From Saccharopolyspora elongata (GTDB lineage Bacteria; Actinomycetota; Actinomycetes; Mycobacteriales; Pseudonocardiaceae), in assembly GCF_004348985.1 (NCBI RefSeq), contig NZ_SMKW01000066.1, positions 1 through 52,926 of the forward strand: 52,926 nucleotides of DNA. The letters are read 5' to 3'. Positions 9,252 through 17,146 of the stretch are shown piece by piece. The notes beneath the pieces are model-generated. The model saw only the letters and a list, made by a program, of their open reading frames with translations, had not been told where the DNA came from and made no database searches. The translations under genes were made by a program, and so were the position numbers. The stretch's first letter is position 1. Every line of letters starts with the position of its first letter.

Positions 9252-9689
9252 ATGGACCCGAGTATCGATGTGGGCTCCCTGGCGAGTGAGGCCGCTCAGG
9301 TGGTGGTGACCGGGCTCGTGGGCAGTGCAGGCGCGGCGCTGCGGGCTCGCCTGGTGAAGCTGTTCACGCGCGGCGACGCTGATCAGGAGCAGCAGTCCGC
9401 TGAGGTGCGCAAACTCGATGAGACCGGAAGGCAACTGGAAACAGTCTCGGAAGAAGAACGGGAGGAACTGTCTCGACAGCTCGAACCGAACTGGCAGCGG
9501 CGCTTGATGGTGTTCCTCGAGGATCATCCAGATGCCGCGGAGGAACTGGCGGCCCTCGTCCAAGATTTCAGCAACAACGACGAGGATTCGCCTCAGCGAA
9601 GCGGGCCGATGTTTGCAAGTGGCGGTGACAACGCCGTGGTCATCCAGTCTGGCCGTGACACCCGGTTTGGTGGGGGGCTGCAGCGGTGA
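9252..9689 (+). CDS. Small helical protein with C-terminal amyloid-like motif (candidate effector of a STAND system)
   Basis: A 145-residue protein starting at ATG 9252 (a TTG lies one codon earlier). Residues 10-40 form a hydrophobic/amphipathic helix (SEAAQVVVTGLVGSAGAALR, then basic residues). Residues 45-110 are charged helices (ETVSEEEREELSRQL, HPDAAEELAALVQDF). Residues 124-141 read GGDNAVVIQSGRDTRFGG, a Gly/Asn-rich strand motif with a core IQSG, like the RHIM-type and bacterial amyloid signalling motifs placed at the C-terminus of effectors paired with NLR genes. The stop overlaps the start of the NTPase gene (GTGA), so the two are co-translated. The paired-motif reading is inference. 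A plain adaptor protein is the alternative. Confidence 0.6.
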   Translation: MDPSIDVGSLASEAAQVVVTGLVGSAGAALRARLVKLFTRGDADQEQQSAEVRKLDETGRQLETVSEEEREELSRQLEPNWQRRLMVFLEDHPDAAEELAALVQDFSNNDEDSPQRSGPMFASGGDNAVVIQSGRDTRFGGGLQR

Positions 9690-11758
9690 CTGTGCCGGGA
9701 TGGGACAACTTCACCCCCGTCGGCAGTGCGAGCGACGCATACGCGCATGCCCCTGTTCCGCAAAAGGACCTCGAACCAGCCGGCCCGGGAATGACTGTCC
9801 GAACGGGGCCGCACAGCACGGTCTTGCAGGCTGGCGGCAACATCGAGGTCAACCAGATCCTCGGCAAAGTGCTATCCGAATGTGGCTTGCGATCAGAACT
9901 TGCTGCTGTTCGGCAGTGCTATGCATCGATCGCCCCACAGCAGTGGAACCACTTGGTTCAAGTCTGGAAAAGTCACCAGCTGATCCTGATTACGGGCCAA
10001 CGGCGCATCGGCAAACGCACTGTGGCGCTGCGGCTATTGGGGCAAGTCGATCCGGAGACACGGCTTGATGGTGTAGACGTCGAGAGCGTAAGGGAACTGA
10101 ATAAGGACTGGGACAAGCCAGATGTAGGAATGCTACCTGCGAGGTCAGGCAGAACTTACTTCCTCGACCTCGGCGAAACCGCCACCGACGCCTTCCCCGA
10201 GGACTTCGGAGTCAAGTTACGGTCATTCGTTGAGGACCGCGCACACTTGGGAATTAGGCTCGTGGTGACCATGACCGACGAGGCGTGGTCACGATGCGCG
10301 CAGTCGGTTCATGACGAGCGAGTGCAGATCTTTCCACCTGTCGCGCATGACGTCGCTACTGAGCACCTGGTGCGCCTCCACCGCCGTGACCGAGTTGGAT
10401 GGCTCGACCAGGAAATCCTGAGTTCGCTGCTCACCAGCAGCACGAGACCGCGAGATGCTGCAGGGCTCGCGTCCGCCATCGCACATGCACCCGAGCCTCC
10501 GGTGCATGACGGTGAGGTGAAGCTGAACGACGTCCTGGCGCGGGTCGCTGATGAGTTCCGCGCATGGGGCGGACACCTGTCAAGTTTCTTTGACGACAAG
10601 GACAAGCACTCGGCTGAGGACCGTGCGCTTCTGATCGCTTCCGCCGTACTGGACGGGGCGCCACCGCTGGTCGTATGGAAGGCCGCCATGAACTTGCTCG
10701 GCGGCCGGAAGTCGGAGCCAACGGTTGAGGAACTGTTGCTGGATGATGATCTCGAACCCAAGCTGGCGCGAATCGCTGAGATGGACACGGACGCGGTCAC
10801 TGATGATGTCTCGCTCGATGTTGCACGGCACGGGCTCAGCTACGCCGTTTTGCCTCATATCTGGCGACAGCGGCCACAACTTCGAGAGGCGCTCCTGGGC
10901 TGGATCCGTAGGATCACCGGTCCTGGCGGCGAAGGTGAGAGCCGGCTTCCCGTGGTCGGGAAGCGGCTCTCCACGCTCGTCGATAAGTACCCGGAGTTCG
11001 ATCTGATCGACACCCTCACTCGATGGGCGAACGATTGGCCGGAGAACTGCGGGTTGGTCGCCGGCCTGCTGACAGAACTTGCCGGTGACACGCCGCTTGG
11101 TATGAAGGTACGAGACAAGACCCGTACATGGGCCTACAACTATGGCAAGCGCACATCTACAACAGCTCCGACTCACGAAGCAGAAGTCGTGGCCGAGATG
11201 TGTGCCGGGCCGTTTGCTGATGACTACCCCAACGGCACCCTCATCAGGCTGAAGTGGCTCTTGAACGGGCCGCCATCCGACACCATCCACGAGTCCGCCC
11301 GACGCGCACTTCATCGTCTGTGCCGTAATCCCCAAGACACGGCCTCGGCGTTGCATGCCGTGCTGGGCTGGGAAAACGATGCGCCGCTGGCCACGGCTCG
11401 TGGTTTCCTGAGCCTGATCGACATCAACACGGCCCAGGCGGCCACACAGCAGTTGCTGGAGCAGGCCAGCCATGATCCTGAAGTTCTTAACGGCCTGCGC
11501 AAAGGTTGGCGAATCGCCACCAAATCCGAGGAGACCATCGACGCTGCAGCCGACACGGTTCGGTGCTGGATATCAGCGATGCGGTCAGGCGTCCTTCGCA
11601 TCGAGCCGGCCGTTTCCTTGCTCGGCGAGGTCATGCGTCAAGGTGTCGCAACAAACTTCCTGGCCAAGGCGTTCATGGATGCGGCTTCGGATGGTGACAC
11701 TGACGCCACAGGAGCCGAGCTGCTCACCAAGATCATGATGTCCCGGCCAATGGGGTGA
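9686..11758 (+). CDS. STAND/NLR-like NTPase with N-terminal amyloid-like motif
   Basis: 690 residues from GTG 9686. After a low-complexity leader, residues 41-60 read GPHSTVLQAGGNIEVNQILG. This is the same style of motif as in the upstream protein (LQAG core, paired Gly/Asn) and resembles the TVVQAG sequences common at the N-terminus of actinobacterial NLR-like ATPases. A P-loop follows at about 104-112 (GQRRIGKRT, with Arg after the GK) and a Walker B-like strand TYFLDLG at about 157-163. The C-terminal 350 residues are helical, with no catalytic motif I recognise, and may serve as sensor or scaffold. Organisation as motif, NTPase, long helical sensor is that of STAND signalling ATPases. Membership in a defence system is inference from architecture and neighbours. 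Confidence 0.7.
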   Translation: MTVPGWDNFTPVGSASDAYAHAPVPQKDLEPAGPGMTVRTGPHSTVLQAGGNIEVNQILGKVLSECGLRSELAAVRQCYASIAPQQWNHLVQVWKSHQLILITGQRRIGKRTVALRLLGQVDPETRLDGVDVESVRELNKDWDKPDVGMLPARSGRTYFLDLGETATDAFPEDFGVKLRSFVEDRAHLGIRLVVTMTDEAWSRCAQSVHDERVQIFPPVAHDVATEHLVRLHRRDRVGWLDQEILSSLLTSSTRPRDAAGLASAIAHAPEPPVHDGEVKLNDVLARVADEFRAWGGHLSSFFDDKDKHSAEDRALLIASAVLDGAPPLVVWKAAMNLLGGRKSEPTVEELLLDDDLEPKLARIAEMDTDAVTDDVSLDVARHGLSYAVLPHIWRQRPQLREALLGWIRRITGPGGEGESRLPVVGKRLSTLVDKYPEFDLIDTLTRWANDWPENCGLVAGLLTELAGDTPLGMKVRDKTRTWAYNYGKRTSTTAPTHEAEVVAEMCAGPFADDYPNGTLIRLKWLLNGPPSDTIHESARRALHRLCRNPQDTASALHAVLGWENDAPLATARGFLSLIDINTAQAATQQLLEQASHDPEVLNGLRKGWRIATKSEETIDAAADTVRCWISAMRSGVLRIEPAVSLLGEVMRQGVATNFLAKAFMDAASDGDTDATGAELLTKIMMSRPMG

Positions 11759-11762
11759 AACG

Positions 11763-12587
11763 TTGTCCCGCAGGCGACGCCAGAAACATCATCTCGTCTT
11801 TACCGCACACCTCAGAAGTCGCTTGCCCTCGGTCAGGTTCGTTGTCACCTTGGAGCTTCACTGGTGGTGCACCGGCGAAAGAGTAGCCGGTGCACCACCC
11901 TCCTTGCTGGCCTTGATCCGCAGCACCGTTCGCCAACATGCAGGCGATATCCTCGTCAATCAAGACCCCTACGATCTGTATGCTGTACAAGATGCGTTGC
12001 TGTTGAACACGGCCGATGACCTCATGCCTGAGGGCTTCCCTGATCTGCGCATAGCCCTCACTGACGCGAGAGTTGTCCTCGACGAGACGGCACAAGCAGC
12101 TCTCGCTGACCATGACGAGGCGCAGCGACGGCAATGGCAACGCGCGAACGCGTTGCGTGCGCAGACGATTGCTCTCAAGGATCTCCTCGTGGAACCTGGA
12201 CTCGGATTGGCATGGATGGCTAAAACACAACCCGACTCAGCCGTGAACAGGAAGCAGGAAATTATCGACTTTCTTGATCACATTGCCAAGGAAGCTGGAC
12301 CGGTGGCTGAAGGCGACACTCTTGTGGAGCCGTTGGTTGAGTTGTTCCGCGAATTCGTCGCACCGTTAACCGATCCAACGCAGCGGCAGTTAGTGCTAAA
12401 GACCCTGCCAGCTTTCTTCGAGTACTACGGGCAATATGAACTCGCGCAAAAAGCCGAGCAATCTGCCGCCGTCATCCAGGCGACCGTGACCACGACGGCG
12501 CTTGATTCCGACATTCTGTCCGAGCGCGCAGAAGAGGCCGAGGTAGATGACCACCACCACGAGACCACATCGCCACGTCGCCGGTGA
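11763..12587 (+). CDS. Third protein of the STAND cassette, function unknown
   Basis: 274 residues from a TTG start only four bases after the NTPase stop, so probably translated with it. The N-terminal 120 residues look like a beta-rich domain (FVVTLELHWWCTGER ... DLRIALTDARVVLDE). They are followed by a charged helix (LADHDEAQRRQWQRANALRA), then LKDLLVEPGLGLAWMAKTQP, more helices and an acidic, His-rich tail. The helix followed by a D/E-P-x-x-x-LAW segment recalls actinobacterial proteins with a band-7/SPFH-like fold found beside regulatory ATPases, but I am not certain of that. No enzymatic motif is visible. Composition matches the two upstream genes and differs from the USP gene that follows. 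Confidence 0.55.
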   Translation: MSRRRRQKHHLVFTAHLRSRLPSVRFVVTLELHWWCTGERVAGAPPSLLALIRSTVRQHAGDILVNQDPYDLYAVQDALLLNTADDLMPEGFPDLRIALTDARVVLDETAQAALADHDEAQRRQWQRANALRAQTIALKDLLVEPGLGLAWMAKTQPDSAVNRKQEIIDFLDHIAKEAGPVAEGDTLVEPLVELFREFVAPLTDPTQRQLVLKTLPAFFEYYGQYELAQKAEQSAAVIQATVTTTALDSDILSERAEEAEVDDHHHETTSPRRR

Positions 12588-12709
12588 TGATCTTGCCGAT
12601 GCAGTCGCGACTCACCTGCCTGGCTGGCATCCTGCGTCGCAGGCAGCTCTAACGAGGTGGTCAGTGCGCCTGCGTTCATCGGGTGGGAGAGGTTCACTGG
12701 TTCCACAAC

Positions 12710-12723
12710 GGCCGGGATGGCCC
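12710..12723. promoter_or_regulatory. Possible DosR-like repeat before a USP gene
   Basis: GGCCGGGATGGCCC keeps one good half-site (GGCCC) and lies 57 bases before the start at 12780, the spacing seen for better copies in this window. The left half-site is poor, so it may be a chance match in GC-rich DNA. Confidence 0.3.
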
Positions 12724-12779
12724 GTGGGTGTTGGCCAGTCTGGGTGCCTTCTCTAGCTGCGATTGCGAGGTGCCGAGCC

Positions 12780-13625
12780 ATGACGGCGGAACGGAATATG
12801 CCGGTGTTGGTCGGAGTGGACGGCTCGGAGCAGTCGCTCGTGGCTGCGCAGTGGGCTGTCATGGACGGCGATCTCCGGACGGCCCCGGTTCGTCTGGTGA
12901 CGGTCGTCGACGATGCGAGCCGGGACGACGCTGCGTTCGAGCTGCTTTCGAGAGTGGCTGATCAGTGTCGCAGCGATCGCCCGCGAGTCGAGGTGTTCGA
13001 CGAGATCAAGCACGGGTTGCCGATCGAGAACTTGGTTTGGGCGTCCTCGGGGGCGCAGCTGCTGGTGGTCGGATCGCGTGGGCGTGGTCAGGTCGCCGAG
13101 GCGGTGCTGGGTTCGGTGAGCACGGCGGTGGCCATGCATGCACGTTGTCCCGTGGTGGTCGTTCGGGATCGTCGTACGAGCTTCTCCGTCGGCCCAGTGG
13201 TGGTCGGTGTCGACGACTCGGCACCTGCCCGTGCAGCACTGCGATTCGCGTTCGAGGAGGCCGCCGCGCGGCGGACCGACCTGCTGGCGATGCACATCTG
13301 GCGACCGGTTCTCGCCGAGTATTCCTGGATCGAGAACTCCCCGGCGGGGGCGGCGTGGTTCAGCTTGGATGATGCACAGCGGGAGCTGGACGAGCAGCTC
13401 GCCTCGTGGCGTGAGAAGTATCCGAACGTCGAGGTGCGCGACGTCGTGCGCTACGGGCATCCGGTCGAGGAGCTGACGGCGGCGGCCTCTCACGGCCAGT
13501 TGCTCGTCGTCGGCCATCGCGGTATCGGTGGGTTCAAGCAGCTGTTGCTGGGGTCCGTCGCGCATGGCGTGCTGCATCACGCCGAGTGTCCGGTGGCCAT
13601 CGTCCGTTCCGCTCTCACGCCTTGA
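12780..13625 (+). CDS. Universal stress protein, tandem USP domains
   Basis: 281 residues made of two USP domains (about 6-138 and 147-278), each a Rossmann-like alpha/beta fold. Both carry the ATP-binding signature G-x2-G-x9-GS: VVGSRGRGQVAEAVLGS in the first and VVGHRGIGGFKQLLLGS in the second. Each domain starts with the usual V-G-V-D-x-S strand. Tandem USPs of this type (Rv1996/Rv2005c/Rv2623 in M. tuberculosis) bind ATP and slow growth under hypoxia, so a regulatory rather than enzymatic role is expected. ATG 12780 is chosen because it begins just before the first strand; the in-frame ATG at 12798 is an alternative. It follows the STAND cassette but is separated by 190 bases. Confidence 0.92.
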   Translation: MTAERNMPVLVGVDGSEQSLVAAQWAVMDGDLRTAPVRLVTVVDDASRDDAAFELLSRVADQCRSDRPRVEVFDEIKHGLPIENLVWASSGAQLLVVGSRGRGQVAEAVLGSVSTAVAMHARCPVVVVRDRRTSFSVGPVVVGVDDSAPARAALRFAFEEAAARRTDLLAMHIWRPVLAEYSWIENSPAGAAWFSLDDAQRELDEQLASWREKYPNVEVRDVVRYGHPVEELTAAASHGQLLVVGHRGIGGFKQLLLGSVAHGVLHHAECPVAIVRSALTP

Positions 13626-13664
13626 CAACGGAAACACCGCCGTAGCATTTGTCGGGGCCCGGTG

Positions 13665-14096
13665 TCATTCGTGGTCGCGGACTACCACCACGGGGCAGGG
13701 TGCGTGGTTGACGCAGTACTGGCCGACTGAGCCGAGCAGGGCGTGGGCGAAGCCGCCGTATCCCCGGTGACCGACGACGAGGAGGTCTGCCGATTCGGCT
13801 GCGTCCAGTAGGGCTTTGGCCGGGTGACCGCGAGCCACCTCCTTCCGGATCGCGGCGTCGTCGGTGTCATCGACGGTTTCATGGATGATGGTGTTGAGCG
13901 CCTCTTCTGTTACGCGATCACATTCTTCGGCCGTGCGCATGGGCCAGTCGTAGAGCTCAGGGAGCTCCCACGACATGACGGCGGTGATGCGGCCGTTGGT
14001 CAAGTGGGCTTGCCGGACGGCCCATCGCAGGGCATCCCGGGACGACGGTGAGCCGTCGACACCGACGACGATCGCGAAGTCGCGTTGCTCGGTCAT
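13665..14096 (-). CDS. Universal stress protein, single domain
   Basis: 143 residues, one USP domain, starting MTEQRDFAIVVGVDGSPSS. The ATP-binding loop VVGHRGYGGFAHALLGS is complete, so nucleotide binding is likely. Single-domain USPs usually dimerise, with the last strand (CPVVVVRD) swapped between subunits. The gene lies downstream of, and in the same direction as, the membrane protein gene starting at 14857, with a 56-base gap, so the two may share the promoter region around 14927-14940. It faces the USP gene 12780-13625 across a 39-base convergent gap. Confidence 0.92.
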   Translation of the reverse strand: MTEQRDFAIVVGVDGSPSSRDALRWAVRQAHLTNGRITAVMSWELPELYDWPMRTAEECDRVTEEALNTIIHETVDDTDDAAIRKEVARGHPAKALLDAAESADLLVVGHRGYGGFAHALLGSVGQYCVNHAPCPVVVVRDHE

Positions 14097-14152
14097 GCTG
14101 TCTCCAAGTCGTTGCGGTCCGCTTCGAGGAGGGCCGCAACGACAGCGTCGAC

Positions 14153-14857
14153 TCAAGCCGGTCCGACAGCGGGTCCTTTCTGCACGGAGATGGTGGGGAG
14201 GTGTTCACGGACCAGCAGGCTGCTCATGGCCAGCACCCACAGCGCGGTCAATCCGCCAGGAATGTAGGTGGTCAGGGCTGCGCCCGGGGCCAAGACGCCG
14301 CCGACGGAGAGGACGGTGATCGCGCTGAGAACCGAGATGACGGCGACGAATCCGGAGAACCAAGCTGCCCATTGCGGGAACACCCCGGTCCGAGCAATGG
14401 CCACTGCGGTGGCCGTCAGCGGCACGGCGAGGGCCAGTCCCGTGACAGTGGCCGCGACGGTCACAACCGTGTAGGGAGCGGCGGCGAACACGAGCAGGGC
14501 GGGGCGCGAGGTCATCGCGAAGACCGCTCCACCGAAGACGGCGGCACCGAAGAATCCGATCGTGGAGGTCAGCGCGAAACCCGCCAGCACGACCGCTGGG
14601 GCGTCGCTCCGGTCGTCCGCGAGCCGGAAAGCGGTGGCCAGCGTGGCGCCGAACCACAGGAACAGGGCGATCGCGGCGGCGTAGAGCAGCACGGCCGTGA
14701 GGACGACACCGCGTTCGGCGAGCAGGTACCCGGCGATTGTGTCTGCGGATTCGGTGATGCGTGGGGCACCGGCGAGCAGGATGCCGGCGATGATGGAGAG
14801 AACCAGCGCGCCGAGACCAGCCAGCCCGCCCCAACGCATCTCGTGACCTTCATTCAT
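14153..14857 (-). CDS. Polytopic membrane protein of unknown function
   Basis: 234 residues from ATG 14857, with a possible alternative at MRWGG 18 bases later. At least six hydrophobic segments are visible, for example LAGLGALVLSIIAGILLAGA, LTAVLLYAAAIALFLWFGAT and WFSGFVAVISVLSAITVLSV. No transporter signature, heme ligand or enzyme motif stands out. Its start lies 70 bases from a good DosR-like repeat, suggesting hypoxia-linked expression (inference), and a single-domain USP gene follows downstream. Confidence 0.75.
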   Translation of the reverse strand: MNEGHEMRWGGLAGLGALVLSIIAGILLAGAPRITESADTIAGYLLAERGVVLTAVLLYAAAIALFLWFGATLATAFRLADDRSDAPAVVLAGFALTSTIGFFGAAVFGGAVFAMTSRPALLVFAAAPYTVVTVAATVTGLALAVPLTATAVAIARTGVFPQWAAWFSGFVAVISVLSAITVLSVGGVLAPGAALTTYIPGGLTALWVLAMSSLLVREHLPTISVQKGPAVGPA

Positions 14858-14926
14858 CGGTTCCCCCTCGAGGATTCGACATGGGATCAATGTCCGAGGG
14901 TTCACCTCAACCGGCAACGCGTCATG

Positions 14927-14940
14927 CGGCCGAAAGTCCC
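14927..14940. promoter_or_regulatory. DosR-like operator between membrane-protein gene and hibernation-factor gene
   Basis: On the minus strand this reads GGGACTTTCGGCCG, close to the mycobacterial DosR box (GGGACTWWAGTCCC core). It lies 70 bases from the leftward start at 14857 and about 160 bases from the rightward start at 15098, so it could control both. Confidence 0.5.
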
Positions 14941-15097
14941 TTGTTTCCAGTGGTGTTCTTGCCATCGATTAGCGATTGCAGGCCTGCCTCTGCGAGTGCC
15001 GAGCACGTTTGCGGTGCGGGTCCTTCTCCTCCTGCGCGTCCGCCTGTGGTCGGTGATGCTCGAAATTGGCGGCGACTGGAGATCCAAGGGGTGCACG

Positions 15098-15880
15098 ATG
15101 CGAACGGGAGTGGCGCAGAACGTTCCGATCAGCGTGCAGGTGACAGGTGAAGTGGCACCCGGCATCGCCGACTACGCGGAGCGTCGAGTCCGTTCGGCTC
15201 TCCGCTACGCCCATGAACCTGTGCTGCACGCGAGAGTGCGCGTGCAGCGACATGGTGATCCCGCCGTCGCACGCCCGATCACCGCGCAGGCCAACCTCGA
15301 TGTCAACGGGCGGATAGTCCGCGTGCAGGTGGCCGGCTCCGTTGCCACGGAGGCCCTCGACCTGCTGCGTGACCGCCTTCAGCACCGCCTCGAGCACATC
15401 GCGCGGCGCCGTAAGCGTGGAGCGGTGGTCGAGCCCCATGAATGGCGCCACGGCGGCGAACCCGCGCATCGCCCCTCGTACTTTCCGCGTCCGCCTGACC
15501 AGTGTGAGGTCGTTCGGCACAAGTCGTTCACGCTGGCGCGCTGCGATGTGGACGAAGCGGTGTTCGAGATGGAGGTCATGGACTACGACTTCCACCTCTT
15601 CACCGAACTCGGCTCCGAGCAGGACAGCGTCTTGTACCGGACGCCGGACGGCTACCGCCTGGCCCAGGTCGACCCGCACCCGGCGGAGTTGGCCGAGCAT
15701 TTCACGCCGGTCACCGTGAGCGAACGGCCACCGCCTGTGCTGACCACCGTTGAAGCGGCCGAGCGGCTCGGGACGCTGGGCCTGCCGTTCCTGTTCTACC
15801 TGGACGGTGAGCGGGGCCGAAGTGCTGTGCTCTATCGCAGGTACGACGGGCACTACGGCCTGATCACGCCTGCCGAGTGA
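15098..15880 (+). CDS. hpf: Ribosome hibernation promoting factor / S30EA family, with duplicated C-terminal domain
   Basis: 260 residues. The N-terminal half has the S30EA/HPF fold: VQVTGEVAPGIADYAERRVR, then HARVRVQRHGD and LDLLRDRLQHRLEHIARR. This domain sits in the decoding region of idle 30S subunits. The C-terminal half holds the domain that joins ribosomes into dimers in long HPFs, present twice: VVRHKSFTLARCDVDEAVFE ... DSVLYRTPDGYRLAQVDP, then TTVEAAERLGTLGLPFLFYL ... SAVLYRRYDGHYGLITP. This layout resembles the dormancy-associated Rv0079 type. ATG 15098 is preferred because AAGGGG precedes it at the right distance; ATG 15056 is in frame but has no such site. A DosR-like box lies upstream. 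Confidence 0.9.
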   Translation: MRTGVAQNVPISVQVTGEVAPGIADYAERRVRSALRYAHEPVLHARVRVQRHGDPAVARPITAQANLDVNGRIVRVQVAGSVATEALDLLRDRLQHRLEHIARRRKRGAVVEPHEWRHGGEPAHRPSYFPRPPDQCEVVRHKSFTLARCDVDEAVFEMEVMDYDFHLFTELGSEQDSVLYRTPDGYRLAQVDPHPAELAEHFTPVTVSERPPPVLTTVEAAERLGTLGLPFLFYLDGERGRSAVLYRRYDGHYGLITPAE

Positions 15881-15887
15881 CGCGGCT

Positions 15888-16259
15888 TCACAGCCACGTC
15901 TCGATGGCCAGCAGATCTCGCATGGAGATCACCCCGACCACCGTCTGCCCCTGCATGACCGGCAGGTGGCGGACGCCGGAGTCGAGCATGCGCCGCGCGA
16001 GGTCCCGGGTTTCCTCGCCGAACTTGGCGGTCTCGATCTGGTGGGTGGCGAACGTGGTGGCCGTCGTGGTTCGCGGATCGACGTCCTGGGCAATGGCCCG
16101 GACCACGTCTCGTTCCGAGATGATGCCCATGATCCGGTCGCCCTCGAGAACTGCGAGGGCACCGACGTGATCCGCGGTCATCTTCCGGGCCACTTCTTTG
16201 ATCGAATCGGTCGCCTCGCAGGTCAGCGTTCCTTGGCGGAAGACTTCCTCGACTCGCAT
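15888..16259 (-). CDS. CBS-domain protein, Hrp1-like
   Basis: 123 residues made of two CBS motifs (about 8-55 and 74-120) with little else. The paired HVGALAVLEGDRIMGIISER and VRHLPVMQGQTVVGVISMRD strands are typical of the adenosyl-nucleotide sensing module. Length and organisation match hypoxic response protein 1 (Rv2626c) of the M. tuberculosis DosR regulon. The start ATG 16259 follows GAGGAGG at an ideal distance. It overlaps the end of the upstream CBS-BON gene by 37 bases, so the two form one operon driven from upstream of 16918. Confidence 0.9.
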   Translation of the reverse strand: MRVEEVFRQGTLTCEATDSIKEVARKMTADHVGALAVLEGDRIMGIISERDVVRAIAQDVDPRTTTATTFATHQIETAKFGEETRDLARRMLDSGVRHLPVMQGQTVVGVISMRDLLAIETWL

Positions 16260-16918
16260 GGATCCTCCTCGCGGGCACCGCGCACGGTTGTGCGTGCGGG
16301 CGGTGGGGACGGTTGATCTCGGCGCTCGATCACCTGAACCTGACGTGTCCCCGGCGCCGCCAGGGCGAGCGCACGAGCGACGTGGCGGGCGGCGATGTCC
16401 CCGACCGGGTCGGTGATCACCACCGCGCCGTCGCGCACGGACACGGACCACTTGTCGAAGCCTCCGTAGCGATCGAGGTTTCGCCGCACTTCGGCTCTGA
16501 TCACCGGATCGTCCCGGGCCAGACCGCGCATCAGATCGCGCCGGGTCACGATGCCCACGACCACGCGGCTCTGGACGACGGGAACGGCACGCAAGTGGTG
16601 GCTGAGCATCGTCTTGGCGATGTCGGCGCAGTCGGTGCCTGGAGCCGCGGTGCGCACCTTCTTGGTCATGACCTGGCTGACGAGGGTCGGTGGTGCCCCG
16701 CTCGGCATGTGCAGGTGGTGTTCAGTGGTGCGGGGATCGTGCGGGATCGCATCGCGGATCAGATCGGCCTCGGTGACGATGCCGACGAGAATGCCGTCCC
16801 AGTCGATCACGGGTGCGGCGGTGAACCCGTGTTCGGCCAGCGTCCCGGCAGCCGTTCTGATCGAGTCGTACTCCCGAACGGTGATGACCGGGTGTGACAT
16901 GATGTCTTCGGCTTGCAT
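16223..16918 (-). CDS. CBS-pair protein with C-terminal BON-like domain
   Basis: 231 residues. Residues 1-60 (MQAEDIMSHPVITVREYDSI ... GILVGIVTEADLIRDAI) and 80-135 (VSQVMTKKVRTAAPGTDCAD ... VVVGIVTRRDLMRGLAR) form a CBS pair. Residues 138-195 (IRAEVRRNLDRYGGFDKWSV, then VRDGAVVITDPVGDIAARHV) look like a BON domain, which binds phospholipid or protein partners. CBS-BON proteins are common in actinobacterial stress islands and probably sense adenine nucleotides. The charged last 30 residues overlap the start of the next gene. Two copies of the regulatory repeat lie upstream at 17033-17046 and 17074-17087. Confidence 0.88.
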   Translation of the reverse strand: MQAEDIMSHPVITVREYDSIRTAAGTLAEHGFTAAPVIDWDGILVGIVTEADLIRDAIPHDPRTTEHHLHMPSGAPPTLVSQVMTKKVRTAAPGTDCADIAKTMLSHHLRAVPVVQSRVVVGIVTRRDLMRGLARDDPVIRAEVRRNLDRYGGFDKWSVSVRDGAVVITDPVGDIAARHVARALALAAPGTRQVQVIERRDQPSPPPARTTVRGAREEDPCESRKSSAKER

Positions 16919-17032
16919 CGTTGCTCCCGGACTCTCCCGTGGCCGCGCCTGTTGCGCAGACGGCACGGAGGCTGCAAGCACTCGGATGTTCCTACGCTGC
17001 CCACCTTGCCGAGGTCATCACGGCGCGCGGCA

Positions 17033-17046
17033 GGGCCGATGGGCCT
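17033..17046. promoter_or_regulatory. DosR-like operator upstream of the CBS operon
   Basis: GGGCCGATGGGCCT differs from the perfect palindrome at 43124-43139 by two bases. It is 115 bases from the CBS-BON start at 16918. A second, poorer copy (GGGCCGGCCGGTCT) lies 41 bases further upstream at 17074-17087, about four helical turns away, as for paired DosR boxes. Confidence 0.5.
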
Positions 17047-17146
17047 CCGTCCAACCGGCCGCGTGGTTCGAATGGGCCGGCCGGTCTCGATCGGCGGTGA
17101 TTTTCTCCCCAAGCGCATCGCGAGTTGACAAGTGCTGCTCGGCTGC

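Noticed and set aside
14048..15097. Upstream extension of the hibernation factor frame to 14048
   Set aside because: This part is antisense to a membrane protein and a USP gene and has no domain. A good ribosome site precedes ATG 15098.
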